IMG/VR virus record: IMGVR_UViG_3300044825_002732
Coordinates: 1 to 46,856 of that record
Strand: one strand, 5' to 3'
Source: a virus
DNA: 46,856 nt
Shown: positions 14,084 to 20,745 of the stretch, one piece after another
Layout: every line of letters starts with the position of its first letter
Position numbering within the stretch: position 1 is the first letter of the stretch
Made by a program: the position numbers and the translations under genes
Notes under the pieces: generated by a model
Database searches by the model: none
What the model was told of the DNA's origin: nothing
The model's input: only the letters and a program-made list of their open reading frames with translations

Positions 14084-15144
14084 CGAATAATTTCCAAATT
14101 AGACCCAGGTTTCCATAGTTCAAGATCTTTTTTCAAACGACCTTCATATTTAAGTTTTTCATATCTATTAGTTGCCTTTTTCTTCCACCATTGAATAACT
14201 TCTTCTGGTTCATAACCAAATTTTGAAATATAATATCTTTTCTTTTCTGTTAAAGATTTTGCATGTTCAATACAATGATTAAATTCATCTAATTTTGGAT
14301 GGTTTTTTAGTGAGTTTCTAATGATAGAAATCATTTTAGTTTGAATCTTAAGTTTTTTTGATGACTTGTCTGCAGAAATCAATCTTTCACCATTATTAGC
14401 AGTGTTGTTAAACCACCAGAACATTTCTTTAAAATAATCATCATGAAAAAGAGGAAGAAAATTACTTTCAGTATCTCCTATATGTCGAATATAAGGTTTA
14501 AGACCATCATACATGGATACTCCTTTTGTTGTTCCATATAATGAAGTTGTTTCAAAGTATTGAAGATTAACTTTATATTTTTTGTCAAATTGCCTCTTCA
14601 GTTCATTAGAAGAGGCTAAAAGTGCAAGAAGTTTTCCTCCAAGATAATTATATCCAAATGGTTGTACAGGAACAATATTAAATCCCATCACAAACTCATT
14701 ATTAATTTTAGACAGTGATAGTACTTCCCCAAAATATTGATTTCTAGGTTTCGAATTAATAGTTGGAGACCCAAAGCGAACTACCCCAACTATTTTATTA
14801 GTCGTATCTTCAGTCACAATCCATTTCAACGTCCTACCAGGAATTGCTTCTTCTATAGGATTTGAAGCAGTATCGTGCAATATTTCAGAATAAAGATCTT
14901 GGTTATATCTTGATGTGGTTTTTGGATTAGTATCCACTTCATGAATTGAAAAAGACATATCACTTGGATGAATATTAAAATCTGAAAAAATTTCATCCTC
15001 AGGACCAAATAATTTTCCAGAAGAATTATCCATTCTACTTTGTTTAACGTATCGAAGATAATCATCAATACGTTTAAACTTAGAATAATATTCTATGAAT
15101 TGTTCTGCTGCCCAAATAGCATCTTTTTCTGAAAGTAAATTCAT
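14080..15144 (-). CDS. DUF4338/DruA-like protein
   Basis: A 354-residue protein. The middle resembles DUF4338, the family of DruA from the Druantia defence system: a beta region (GVVRFGSPTINSKPRNQYFG), NIVPVQPFGYNYLGGKLLAL, then LQYFETTSLYGTTKGVSMYD and IRHIGDTES. The C-terminal ~90 residues are basic and helical (KKKATNRYEKLKYEGRLKKD). DUF4338 proteins occur in defence loci, transposons and phages; the biochemical role is not known to me. It forms a pair with the 15141-15728 gene (4-base overlap), inserted between the clamp-loader genes. The assignment rests on pattern memory and needs a profile search. Confidence 0.55.
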   Translation of the reverse strand: MNLLSEKDAIWAAEQFIEYYSKFKRIDDYLRYVKQSRMDNSSGKLFGPEDEIFSDFNIHPSDMSFSIHEVDTNPKTTSRYNQDLYSEILHDTASNPIEEAIPGRTLKWIVTEDTTNKIVGVVRFGSPTINSKPRNQYFGEVLSLSKINNEFVMGFNIVPVQPFGYNYLGGKLLALLASSNELKRQFDKKYKVNLQYFETTSLYGTTKGVSMYDGLKPYIRHIGDTESNFLPLFHDDYFKEMFWWFNNTANNGERLISADKSSKKLKIQTKMISIIRNSLKNHPKLDEFNHCIEHAKSLTEKKRYYISKFGYEPEEVIQWWKKKATNRYEKLKYEGRLKKDLELWKPGSNLEIIR

Positions 15145-15728
15145 TCTAAAAATGCCTCTTCATACTCAAGATATTCTTTTGGTGTCACCAAATAATTACT
15201 GGCAGGTTTTAAATTATTTTGCCACCATTTAGAACCACCAGTAAATTCAAACAATTCGATATTTGCTTCTTGATAAATTTTATCAGTTGGAACTTTAATT
15301 GTTATTTTACCATTTTTATTTTTAGTAAAATTTTTCAATTTTTCATTTTCATCTGAAGTAATTAGAATAGTAGTTGAAGCAACAATAACATATTGTAAAA
15401 ATACATCAAAGTCCTTTAAAAATACCTCTGGTTTATCCATAAACATTTGAATCATAAACTGAGGTCTATAACAATGATCTTTTGTTGGGATAAATTTATT
15501 ATCTTTCTTTTTTGCTTCCCAAGCACCTAAACTAATCAGTCCAGATGGGACAGATAATGTATGTATTCTGTCATAATTTCCATGAGTAATTGCCCTAACA
15601 GAATGTCTATTATCTCTATATGATTTCCAATTTTCACTTTGTGCTTTTAAATCGGTAAAAATAATTCTTGCGTAATCAATTAATCTTTCTTGTTGTTTTT
15701 TAGTCAGTTTTTGAAAATTAGGATTCAT
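15141..15728 (-). CDS. Unknown protein, partner of the DruA-like gene
   Basis: A 195-residue protein that I do not recognise. It starts MNPNFQKLTKKQQERLIDYA. Visible features are a helical N-terminus, the segment HTLSVPSGLISLGAWEAKKK, an aromatic-rich middle (YRPQFMIQMFMDKPEVFLKD) and a Lys-rich stretch around FTKNKNGKITIKVPTDKIYQ. No HNH, GIY-YIG or Walker motif is apparent. It overlaps the 68-residue gene by 11 bases upstream and the DruA-like gene by 4 downstream, so it is expressed with the clamp loader. The two genes look more AT-rich than gp44, consistent with later acquisition. Confidence 0.6.
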   Translation of the reverse strand: MNPNFQKLTKKQQERLIDYARIIFTDLKAQSENWKSYRDNRHSVRAITHGNYDRIHTLSVPSGLISLGAWEAKKKDNKFIPTKDHCYRPQFMIQMFMDKPEVFLKDFDVFLQYVIVASTTILITSDENEKLKNFTKNKNGKITIKVPTDKIYQEANIELFEFTGGSKWWQNNLKPASNYLVTPKEYLEYEEAFLE

Positions 15729-15924
15729 AATCAGGTTTGTTGTACTTCAAGTATTCCCAAAAGGTTAGTTTCATTTCTTTCTGCGTCATACCACAATGTT
15801 TTGCAGCAGCAGGAAGAGTCATTTTAGCACGAAAGAGACCTTCATTTGCCTCTTTCACATTTTCAGGAGTTGTTTTAATAGGTTCTTCTTTTAAGTCTTT
15901 ATAATTAATTTTATATGGGTTCAT
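15718..15924 (-). CDS. Small conserved protein following gp44, HTH-like
   Basis: A 68-residue protein starting MNPYKINYKDLKEEPIKTTP. The C-terminal half (KMTLPAAAKHCGMTQKEMKL) resembles a helix-turn-helix, with AAAKHCGM as the turn region, followed by a WEYLKY segment. I recall a protein like this directly after gp44 in T4-like cyanophages. DNA binding is plausible from the motif but unproven. It has a 4-base overlap with the gp44 stop. Confidence 0.7.
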   Translation of the reverse strand: MNPYKINYKDLKEEPIKTTPENVKEANEGLFRAKMTLPAAAKHCGMTQKEMKLTFWEYLKYNKPDYES

Positions 15925-16865
15925 TTAAACTCAACCTCACACATAAGTTCAGTTAGTGCTGCTAGAAGATTAATTTCTTGGTCAGCAACAAAAGACCCCT
16001 GATACATATACTTTGCAATAATTAGAATCGCAGAAGGAATTGTAGAAGGAACTAACGATTCATAACAAGAATCATATAGACGACGCAAAATAAGATTTGC
16101 ATCATTATCAAGATTTGAAACTACCCACTTTCTAACTTCTGCAAAGTTTTTATCTTTCATATTCTTAATAAGATCACTTACTGCAATGTCTGAGAAAGAT
16201 GCAAGAATGCCAGAGTCAATTTTCCCCCCCACAGAATATCGCTGACATTCGTTGAGGACACGCCTAAAATCAGGAAAGTGCTTAGAAATAATTTCAACAA
16301 GAACTTTTTGATCATATTCAATCTTTTCTTCATTAAGAATATTTTGAAGTCTCTTGAAGAATGCTCCTGCAAGTTGCGCTTTTTGCTTTCCTTTGATTGT
16401 GAAGTCAACTACTGCACAACGGGAATGAAGGGGTTCGATAATTTTATTTTTATAATTGCAAGTAAAAATAAATCGACAGTTATTATAAAATGCCTCAATA
16501 TTTGCTCGTAGTAAGAGTTGAACATCATTACCCGTATTATCTGCTTCATCTATGATAATGACTTTATGTTTAGAAGACCCTGTAAGAGAAACAGTAGAGG
16601 CAAAATTCTTCGCTTGATTTCTAACAGTATCTAGAAAACGACCTTCATCAGATCCGTTAATAACATAATAATCAGCACCCAATTCATTACAAAGTGCCTT
16701 AGCAATTGTAGTTTTACCAATACCAGGAGGTCCTGCGAGAAGGAGATTTGGAATCTCACCTTTCTCTACAAACTCCTTAAATGTTTTTTTAGTTTCATCA
16801 GGAAGAATACAATCGTCAATTACTTGAGGACGGTATTTTTCGCAGAATAAGAATTCACTTGTCAT
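15921..16865 (-). CDS. gp44: Clamp loader large subunit (gp44, AAA+ ATPase)
   Basis: A 314-residue AAA+ ATPase of the clamp-loader family. Walker A is GPPGIGKTT (45-53), Walker B is VIIIDEAD (around 105) and the sensor-1 region is FIFTCNYKNKI. SRC follows in LHSRCAVVDF, the motif that senses neighbouring-subunit ATP in clamp loaders. The C-terminal part is the helical collar. It works with gp62 to open and load the gp45 clamp, using ATP. Length is close to T4 gp44 (319). Its ATG overlaps the end of the endonuclease VII-like gene by 11 bases. Confidence 0.96.
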   Translation of the reverse strand: MTSEFLFCEKYRPQVIDDCILPDETKKTFKEFVEKGEIPNLLLAGPPGIGKTTIAKALCNELGADYYVINGSDEGRFLDTVRNQAKNFASTVSLTGSSKHKVIIIDEADNTGNDVQLLLRANIEAFYNNCRFIFTCNYKNKIIEPLHSRCAVVDFTIKGKQKAQLAGAFFKRLQNILNEEKIEYDQKVLVEIISKHFPDFRRVLNECQRYSVGGKIDSGILASFSDIAVSDLIKNMKDKNFAEVRKWVVSNLDNDANLILRRLYDSCYESLVPSTIPSAILIIAKYMYQGSFVADQEINLLAALTELMCEVEFK

Positions 16866-17217
16866 AATTTAAATACTCAATTGCTCTTTTGATTCGTTCA
16901 ATATCATCTTGAAAGACACCTATACCACGATTACAATTATGGCAAAGGTGACCCCTGAACTTTTTGGTTAGATGATCGTGGTCTATGACCCATATACTAG
17001 CATTACCTCCTGTTCCTTGCAACTGATCTTCAGTTTTTAAACAAATTGGGCAAGAATAATCATCAGGAGGATTGCCATACTGTTTTCTAAGTTGTTTCCT
17101 TTCTTTAGAAAGTTCTCTCGCACATTTCCTACATTCTGGACGTAAATATTTTCCACCACTAGAAGGAGAAAAAAAGGATTCATCCAAAATGTTATGGCAT
17201 TTGCTACATTTTTTCAT
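16855..17217 (-). CDS. Endonuclease VII-like nuclease (His-Me/HNH fold)
   Basis: A 120-residue protein matching the recombination endonuclease VII family. Two zinc-type cysteine pairs flank the catalytic part: CPIC before it and HLCHNCNRGIG after, with IDHDHLTKKFRG between. An extra N-terminal CSKC...CRKC zinc-binding segment precedes. T4 endonuclease VII (gp49) resolves branched DNA before packaging; related small proteins also act as homing nucleases. I chose the ATG at 17217, which forms ATGA with the preceding stop, over the in-frame ATG at 17223. Its place inside the clamp operon, far from packaging genes, leaves both roles possible. Confidence 0.8.
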   Translation of the reverse strand: MKKCSKCHNILDESFFSPSSGGKYLRPECRKCARELSKERKQLRKQYGNPPDDYSCPICLKTEDQLQGTGGNASIWVIDHDHLTKKFRGHLCHNCNRGIGVFQDDIERIKRAIEYLNYDK

Positions 17218-17723
17218 ACCCATTCAGGTTTTCGTTGCGGCATACGAAGATAATTAGATGCAACCCAAGGTTTGGATGCGATATAACGTTTGTAAGCAGT
17301 AAAAGTGTCAATGCTTTCGTCAAATTTAAACTCATCTGGCATTGCCCTCGCAAATGGCGTTACTTTATTGAGTTTACCCTTGGGAAACAAATAATATGCC
17401 TCCAATAGAGTATTATAGCACGAATGAGTTTTGCCGTATCGAACAGCATACTCATCACATAGATTCATTCCCCACTTAATCAACCAGTAAGCATTATCAA
17501 TTGTTTTTGCTGCCCATTGAGTGCAGGGGTGATTACGAAAAGCACCCTTCTCAGTCGCATATGGAGTTCCATCAGACTTGGGAAGAGTGCCGTAGTTATG
17601 ATACCACTTAGATGCTACAATGCTAAGCATTTGACAACATTCAAGTGGCATCTTGACGATATGTTTGTCTGGAAGACAAACTGCAGATTCTGCTGGAAAG
17701 GGATGAGTAACAAAGATATTCAT
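17214..17723 (-). CDS. Conserved phage protein with NHPC-W motif, unknown function
   Basis: A 169-residue protein starting MNIFVTHPFPAESAVCLPDK. Recognisable blocks are KHIVKMPLECCQMLSI, FRNHPCTQWA and LCDEYAVRYGKTHSC. I recall this pattern (HxVKMxLE, NHPC.xW, RYGKxH) as a widespread family in phages of marine and other bacteria. It bears some resemblance to pyrimidine-dimer glycosylase-type proteins (Pyr_excise), but I am not sure of that. The conserved His, Glu and Cys residues hint at an enzyme. I chose the ATG at 17723, which makes TAATG with the preceding stop. Confidence 0.65.
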   Translation of the reverse strand: MNIFVTHPFPAESAVCLPDKHIVKMPLECCQMLSIVASKWYHNYGTLPKSDGTPYATEKGAFRNHPCTQWAAKTIDNAYWLIKWGMNLCDEYAVRYGKTHSCYNTLLEAYYLFPKGKLNKVTPFARAMPDEFKFDESIDTFTAYKRYIASKPWVASNYLRMPQRKPEWV

Positions 17724-18151
17724 TAGAAGCAATACTTTTGAATCACATATTTTACTTTTTCTGGTTTATCTTCCATCCAAAATGCTTCCCTATCAATAAA
17801 TTTTAGTTTATAGTCATATTTTATAACTTTGTTTAGTCCTTCCTCTTTAGAAGAGGATAGTTTCATTATTGATGGATTAATTCCAAAAGAAGTCAAATAT
17901 TTAAAATTAGTTTTGCAAGATTGTGCAACATGAACTGACTCGTGCAATAAAGTTTCTGAAACGTTTTTTGAAATTGAATTATACGTTTTTATCGTTGACG
18001 TACAAATTGACAGTTTCTTTTGGAGAGTATCATAAAATCCAAAAAAGTCATATTTTTGACAAATTGGAGAATTTTCAACCACCTGAATTTTTTTAGAAAT
18101 TAGTTTGTAAATATCCAAAACTTCAGGGGAAAGATAAAGAAGAAATTCCAT
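17723..18151 (-). CDS. HExxH metallopeptidase-like protein
   Basis: A 142-residue protein with HESVH at 70-74 in ETLLHESVHVAQSC, a zincin-type helix. DREAFWMEDKPE further on could supply a third glutamate ligand. The style (HExVHxxQ, later E-A-F/Y) matches minimal phage metallopeptidase domains. No signal peptide. The ATG at 18151 forms TGATG with the gp45 stop, so it is translated with the clamp; a TTG just upstream is ignored. It is the second of three HExxH proteins in the window, with no other similarity visible among them. The substrate is unknown. Confidence 0.65.
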   Translation of the reverse strand: MEFLLYLSPEVLDIYKLISKKIQVVENSPICQKYDFFGFYDTLQKKLSICTSTIKTYNSISKNVSETLLHESVHVAQSCKTNFKYLTSFGINPSIMKLSSSKEEGLNKVIKYDYKLKFIDREAFWMEDKPEKVKYVIQKYCF

Positions 18152-18816
18152 CAATTAAAAGTCGAGTCTGGTTCCAGAGCAATATAATACTTGAGATTAT
18201 ATTTGGAATTAATAAACTCCGAAAGAAGTTTAGAAGACACTACAACGTCATAAGCACCAGGAATAATCTTGATGTTTTCTACCTTAAAGTTGAAAGTGAA
18301 CTCTGCATCAGTCTCACCAACAACGATTGAGTATTCGTTGGAAGTATCGTTCTTCTTATCACGAACAACAAGTTTGACCACACCTGCTTCACCAACAGCA
18401 GAAAGATCAGGAAGTTGATAAACTGCCGCTGCTTTGACTAGTTTCTCAAGAGTTACGCTGTCCAATTGGAAACAAACGTCCTGAGAAGGGAGTTGAATCT
18501 CTTTCTCTGGGGGAGAAATAATCACATTAGGGTCGGCAAAGAAATACTTTACACGACGCTTGCCTTCGCGGATAGTAATATGCGATTCCTCAGTAAAATC
18601 AAGATCAGGGTCCTGATGAAGACTCAGACCATTCAAAAATTGATTTAGATCGTATACTGCAAAATCACGGGGGAACTCCTCAGTAATTTCCGCCTCAGCA
18701 AGAATGTTCTTGGCAACAGAAATGGTGCGAAGACGATTGCCCTGCTTTACAAGAATTGAGTTATTGATACCAGCAAAGTTCTTGAGAATAGTCAGAGTGT
18801 TGTCAGATAGTTTCAT
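18151..18816 (-). CDS. gp45: Sliding clamp (gp45)
   Basis: A 221-residue homologue of the T4 trimeric sliding clamp, which tethers gp43 to DNA and also activates late transcription through gp55. Matching segments are MKLSDNTLTILKNFAGINNS at the start, FAVYDLNQFLNGLSL, NVIISPPEKEIQLP and YYIALEPDSTFN at the end. Length is close to T4 gp45 (228). I chose the ATG at 18816 by alignment with T4; there are in-frame alternatives up to 27 bases upstream. The ribosome binding site is poor (AAAGAA), which is odd for a protein needed in quantity. Confidence 0.95.
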   Translation of the reverse strand: MKLSDNTLTILKNFAGINNSILVKQGNRLRTISVAKNILAEAEITEEFPRDFAVYDLNQFLNGLSLHQDPDLDFTEESHITIREGKRRVKYFFADPNVIISPPEKEIQLPSQDVCFQLDSVTLEKLVKAAAVYQLPDLSAVGEAGVVKLVVRDKKNDTSNEYSIVVGETDAEFTFNFKVENIKIIPGAYDVVVSSKLLSEFINSKYNLKYYIALEPDSTFN

Positions 18817-18839
18817 AGTTTTTTCTTTGAGTTTCATAA

Positions 18840-19307
18840 TCAACGGAATTCAGTGAGACCATTATCTTTACGGGAATAATGACCATCAAAGTGAAGAAGC
18901 AGCATAGCGTAATGGATAACTTTTAGAAGATCACGCTTGTTTCGCCCATCTTTATCACCATAGCGACTCCCATATTTTAGAATATTCGCTTGACAAAAGT
19001 GTGCTGCAAGATCTTTTGCCGCCATTAGGTCAATTGTTTGAGTGTTCTTATATGATTCATTATGTCCACAATAGTGACTACCATAAGTACTAGTCACATA
19101 ATCTTGAATGTCTTTCAGGATTTTATCTTCGTTGTATTTCCAGAGATGATTTTTGGTTTCGTTCATAACAGATTGTTTATCAAGTTTAAGTGTTCCGTCT
19201 CCACCATCGTATAGGGTGAAATTGTTAAAACTAATATGGTCTTGTCCCTGGACACCAGGGAAATTTAATTCGCTGTCAGCATTATTGGAGTAAAAATAAT
19301 CGTCCAT
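18840..19307 (-). CDS. DUF3310-containing protein
   Basis: A 155-residue protein. The C-terminal half matches DUF3310: TIDLMAAKDLAAHFCQANIL, YGSRYGDKDGRNKRDLLK, then a hydrophobic helix and HFDGHY. DUF3310 proteins are common in phages, sometimes labelled nucleotide-kinase-like, without firm function. The N-terminal ~75 residues are acidic and unrecognised. The first in-frame ATG is at 19307; only TTG codons lie upstream, inside the CobS-like gene. No ribosome binding site is visible before this ATG. A strong hairpin and a short ORF occupy the leader, behind a good promoter (19339-19367). Confidence 0.75.
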   Translation of the reverse strand: MDDYFYSNNADSELNFPGVQGQDHISFNNFTLYDGGDGTLKLDKQSVMNETKNHLWKYNEDKILKDIQDYVTSTYGSHYCGHNESYKNTQTIDLMAAKDLAAHFCQANILKYGSRYGDKDGRNKRDLLKVIHYAMLLLHFDGHYSRKDNGLTEFR

Positions 19308-19311
19308 AATA

Positions 19312-19336
19312 AGGGGGAAGTCATAGTAACCTCCCC
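19312..19336 (-). promoter_or_regulatory. Strong 5' leader hairpin before the DUF3310 gene
   Basis: GGGGGAGGT and ACTTCCCCC form a 9-bp stem (one G-U) with loop TACTATG, 4 bases before the ATG at 19307 and almost at the predicted transcript 5' end. The only ribosome-binding-like sequence (GGGGGAGG) is in the stem and points to an ATG in the loop. That ATG opens a 19-codon ORF overlapping the DUF3310 start. Confidence 0.55.
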
Positions 19337-19338
19337 CA

Positions 19339-19367
19339 ATTATATCAGGATTGGGGTTGTTGGTCAA
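19339..19367 (-). promoter_or_regulatory. Sigma70-type promoter inside the end of the CobS-like gene
   Basis: Minus-strand TTGACC (19362-19367), a 17-base spacer and a perfect TATAAT (19339-19344). It lies across the 3' end of the CobS-like coding sequence and would drive the DUF3310 gene and the gp45-gp44-gp62-regA operon. Confidence 0.7.
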
Positions 19368-20475
19368 GGTCAAAAGTTACATATTCATCATCAGAAGGCA
19401 TCTTGAAATCAGCATCAATTTTGTCATAAAGTTCAAGGAAAGCGGTTTTGGTTTCATCATCAAAACGGTTGATACATACTTGAATTGCCTTCGCTTTATC
19501 ACCAAAGATAGCATAAGCACGAATGATGTGAACTAGGCGGCGAGTGGAAATAATTTCTTCAATACCACCATCATAAAATGTCGTTCGGATCACATCAGAC
19601 CAATCACAAAGTCGCTTACAGAAATCACGGTCTTCCACGTCAAGGTCCAGAGCGACGCCTTCTAGGATTTTTTGTTCTGTTGCAGGAGTAGGGTAAGATT
19701 GTTCAAAGGTCACAGGAAAACGCTCAAGGAATGCTTCGTTGAGGACGTTGGTGCCGATAAAACGACCATCATCAGAACCCTTACCTTTAGTGTTGGCAGT
19801 AGCGAACACGTTAAATCCAGCAGCAGGTTTCACAAAGCGACCGATTTTTTTCAGGAAGATACCCTTACCTTCAAGAACAGATTGCAGGCACAAAATCTTG
19901 TTAGAAGCAAGGTCAATCTCATCCAGAAGAAGGATTGCACCACGCTCAAGTGCCTCAATCACAGGTCCGTTGTGCCAAACGGTTTCACCATTCACCAGAC
20001 GGAAACCACCGATCAGATCATCCTCATCAGTTTCGATGGTGATGTTGACACGAATCAGTTCACGCTTAAGTTGAGCACACGCTTGCTCAATACCAAACGT
20101 TTTACCATTACCCGAAAGACCCGTAACGAACGTAGGATAAAAAATACGGGACTGAATAATTTTCTTAATGTCGTTAAAATTACCAAACTTGACGAAGGTA
20201 TCATCTTTATCAGGAATCAGATTTTGTTCTGCAGAAGGAAGCACAGCAGGAGCACTAAAAGAACGCTCAATCTCTTCAACACGTTCCTGGGTCACTTCCA
20301 GATTCCAGCGACCACGATCAGTCTTGAAGTTTTCCAAACGGCGGGTCACAGTCTGATAGTTGAGACTGCGAGAGGCACAAAAACCACGAATATCAGCAGC
20401 GGTCATTTCGCTACCAAAGGCAGAGCGGAGATCAGAGATCAGTTGTTCGTCGGTCACAGAAAATTTGCGAGGCAT
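19345..20475 (-). CDS. cobS: CobS-like/MoxR-type AAA+ ATPase
   Basis: A 376-residue AAA+ ATPase. The N-terminal ~70 residues include a helical, possibly DNA-binding segment (DIRGFCASRSLNYQTVTRRL). The AAA+ core has Walker A GLSGNGKTF, IETDEDDLIGGFRLV, and Walker B ILLLDEIDLA, then FATANTKGKG (sensor 1) and FLERFPV (arginine finger region). This is the CobS/MoxR clade, labelled cobS (cobaltochelatase subunit) in cyanophages. Its neighbour at 20744-22882 has a CobT-like VWA domain, as expected for a MoxR-VWA machine. The ATG at 20475 is preferred over an upstream TTG. No ribosome binding site is seen. Confidence 0.88.
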   Translation of the reverse strand: MPRKFSVTDEQLISDLRSAFGSEMTAADIRGFCASRSLNYQTVTRRLENFKTDRGRWNLEVTQERVEEIERSFSAPAVLPSAEQNLIPDKDDTFVKFGNFNDIKKIIQSRIFYPTFVTGLSGNGKTFGIEQACAQLKRELIRVNITIETDEDDLIGGFRLVNGETVWHNGPVIEALERGAILLLDEIDLASNKILCLQSVLEGKGIFLKKIGRFVKPAAGFNVFATANTKGKGSDDGRFIGTNVLNEAFLERFPVTFEQSYPTPATEQKILEGVALDLDVEDRDFCKRLCDWSDVIRTTFYDGGIEEIISTRRLVHIIRAYAIFGDKAKAIQVCINRFDDETKTAFLELYDKIDADFKMPSDDEYVTFDLDQQPQS

Positions 20476-20509
20476 GATGTAGTTGGGTTTGTTTCGTTTC
20501 AACAAAGTA

Positions 20510-20515
20510 ATTATA
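20510..20515 (-). promoter_or_regulatory. -10 element (TATAAT) for the CobS-like gene
   Basis: TTCTTGTATAATTAC immediately after the terminator T-run, 35 bases before the ATG. No clear -35. The flanks match the hsp20 element at 13213-13218. Confidence 0.6.
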
Positions 20516-20519
20516 CAAG

Positions 20520-20542
20520 AAAAAAGGGGGTTGGAAACCCCC
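20520..20542 (-). terminator. Rho-independent terminator after the 49-residue gene
   Basis: GGGGGTT and AACCCCC form a 7-bp stem with a 3-base loop, then six T residues on the minus strand. It follows the 49-residue gene and leads directly into the promoter of the CobS-like gene. Confidence 0.85.
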
Positions 20543-20565
20543 CAGTGGACAGTTTGAAAAGTGGT

Positions 20566-20715
20566 TTAGTTTGATAATTTTTTAGTAACAATTGTCGATG
20601 AAGTAGAAACTGTCTTTGATTCCTCAGTTTTCTTATCAACAACTTGCTGAGGTTTTACAGGTTCTTGAACTAGAGTGACTTCTTTTTCTTGAAATAAATC
20701 AGTAAATCTGCTCAT
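20566..20715 (-). CDS. 49-residue protein starting MSRFTDLFQE
   Basis: A short hydrophilic protein: an amphipathic N-terminus (MSRFTDLFQEKEVTLVQEP) followed by a Lys/Ser/Thr-rich, probably unstructured tail. The ATG at 20715 is preferred; the longer frame starts at TTG inside the upstream gene. A late-type promoter (AATAAATA, 20738-20745) overlaps the stop of the CobT-like gene upstream, and a terminator follows. So it appears to be a separately controlled late gene between the CobT-like and CobS-like genes. Function unknown; virion or assembly peptide is a guess from the promoter type. Confidence 0.6.
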   Translation of the reverse strand: MSRFTDLFQEKEVTLVQEPVKPQQVVDKKTEESKTVSTSSTIVTKKLSN

Positions 20716-20737
20716 TTTTTTAAAATATTCTATAAAG

Positions 20738-20745
20738 TATTTATT
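20738..20745 (-). promoter_or_regulatory. T4-type late promoter (AATAAATA)
   Basis: AATAAATA about 23 bases before the ATG at 20715, overlapping the TAA stop of the CobT-like gene. Confidence 0.5.

Larger units (their letters stand above)
20486..20564 (-). repeat. Intergenic control cassette, copy 2 (before the CobS-like gene)
   Basis: Reads, in order, CCACTTTTCAAACTGTCCA, a G/C terminator hairpin with T-run, TTGTATAATTA, and GAAACAAACC in the leader. The same order and largely the same bases occur at 22884-22957 before the CobT-like gene. The two copies differ mainly in hairpin sequence and in a few inserted bases, so they look like a duplicated regulatory unit. Confidence 0.75.
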
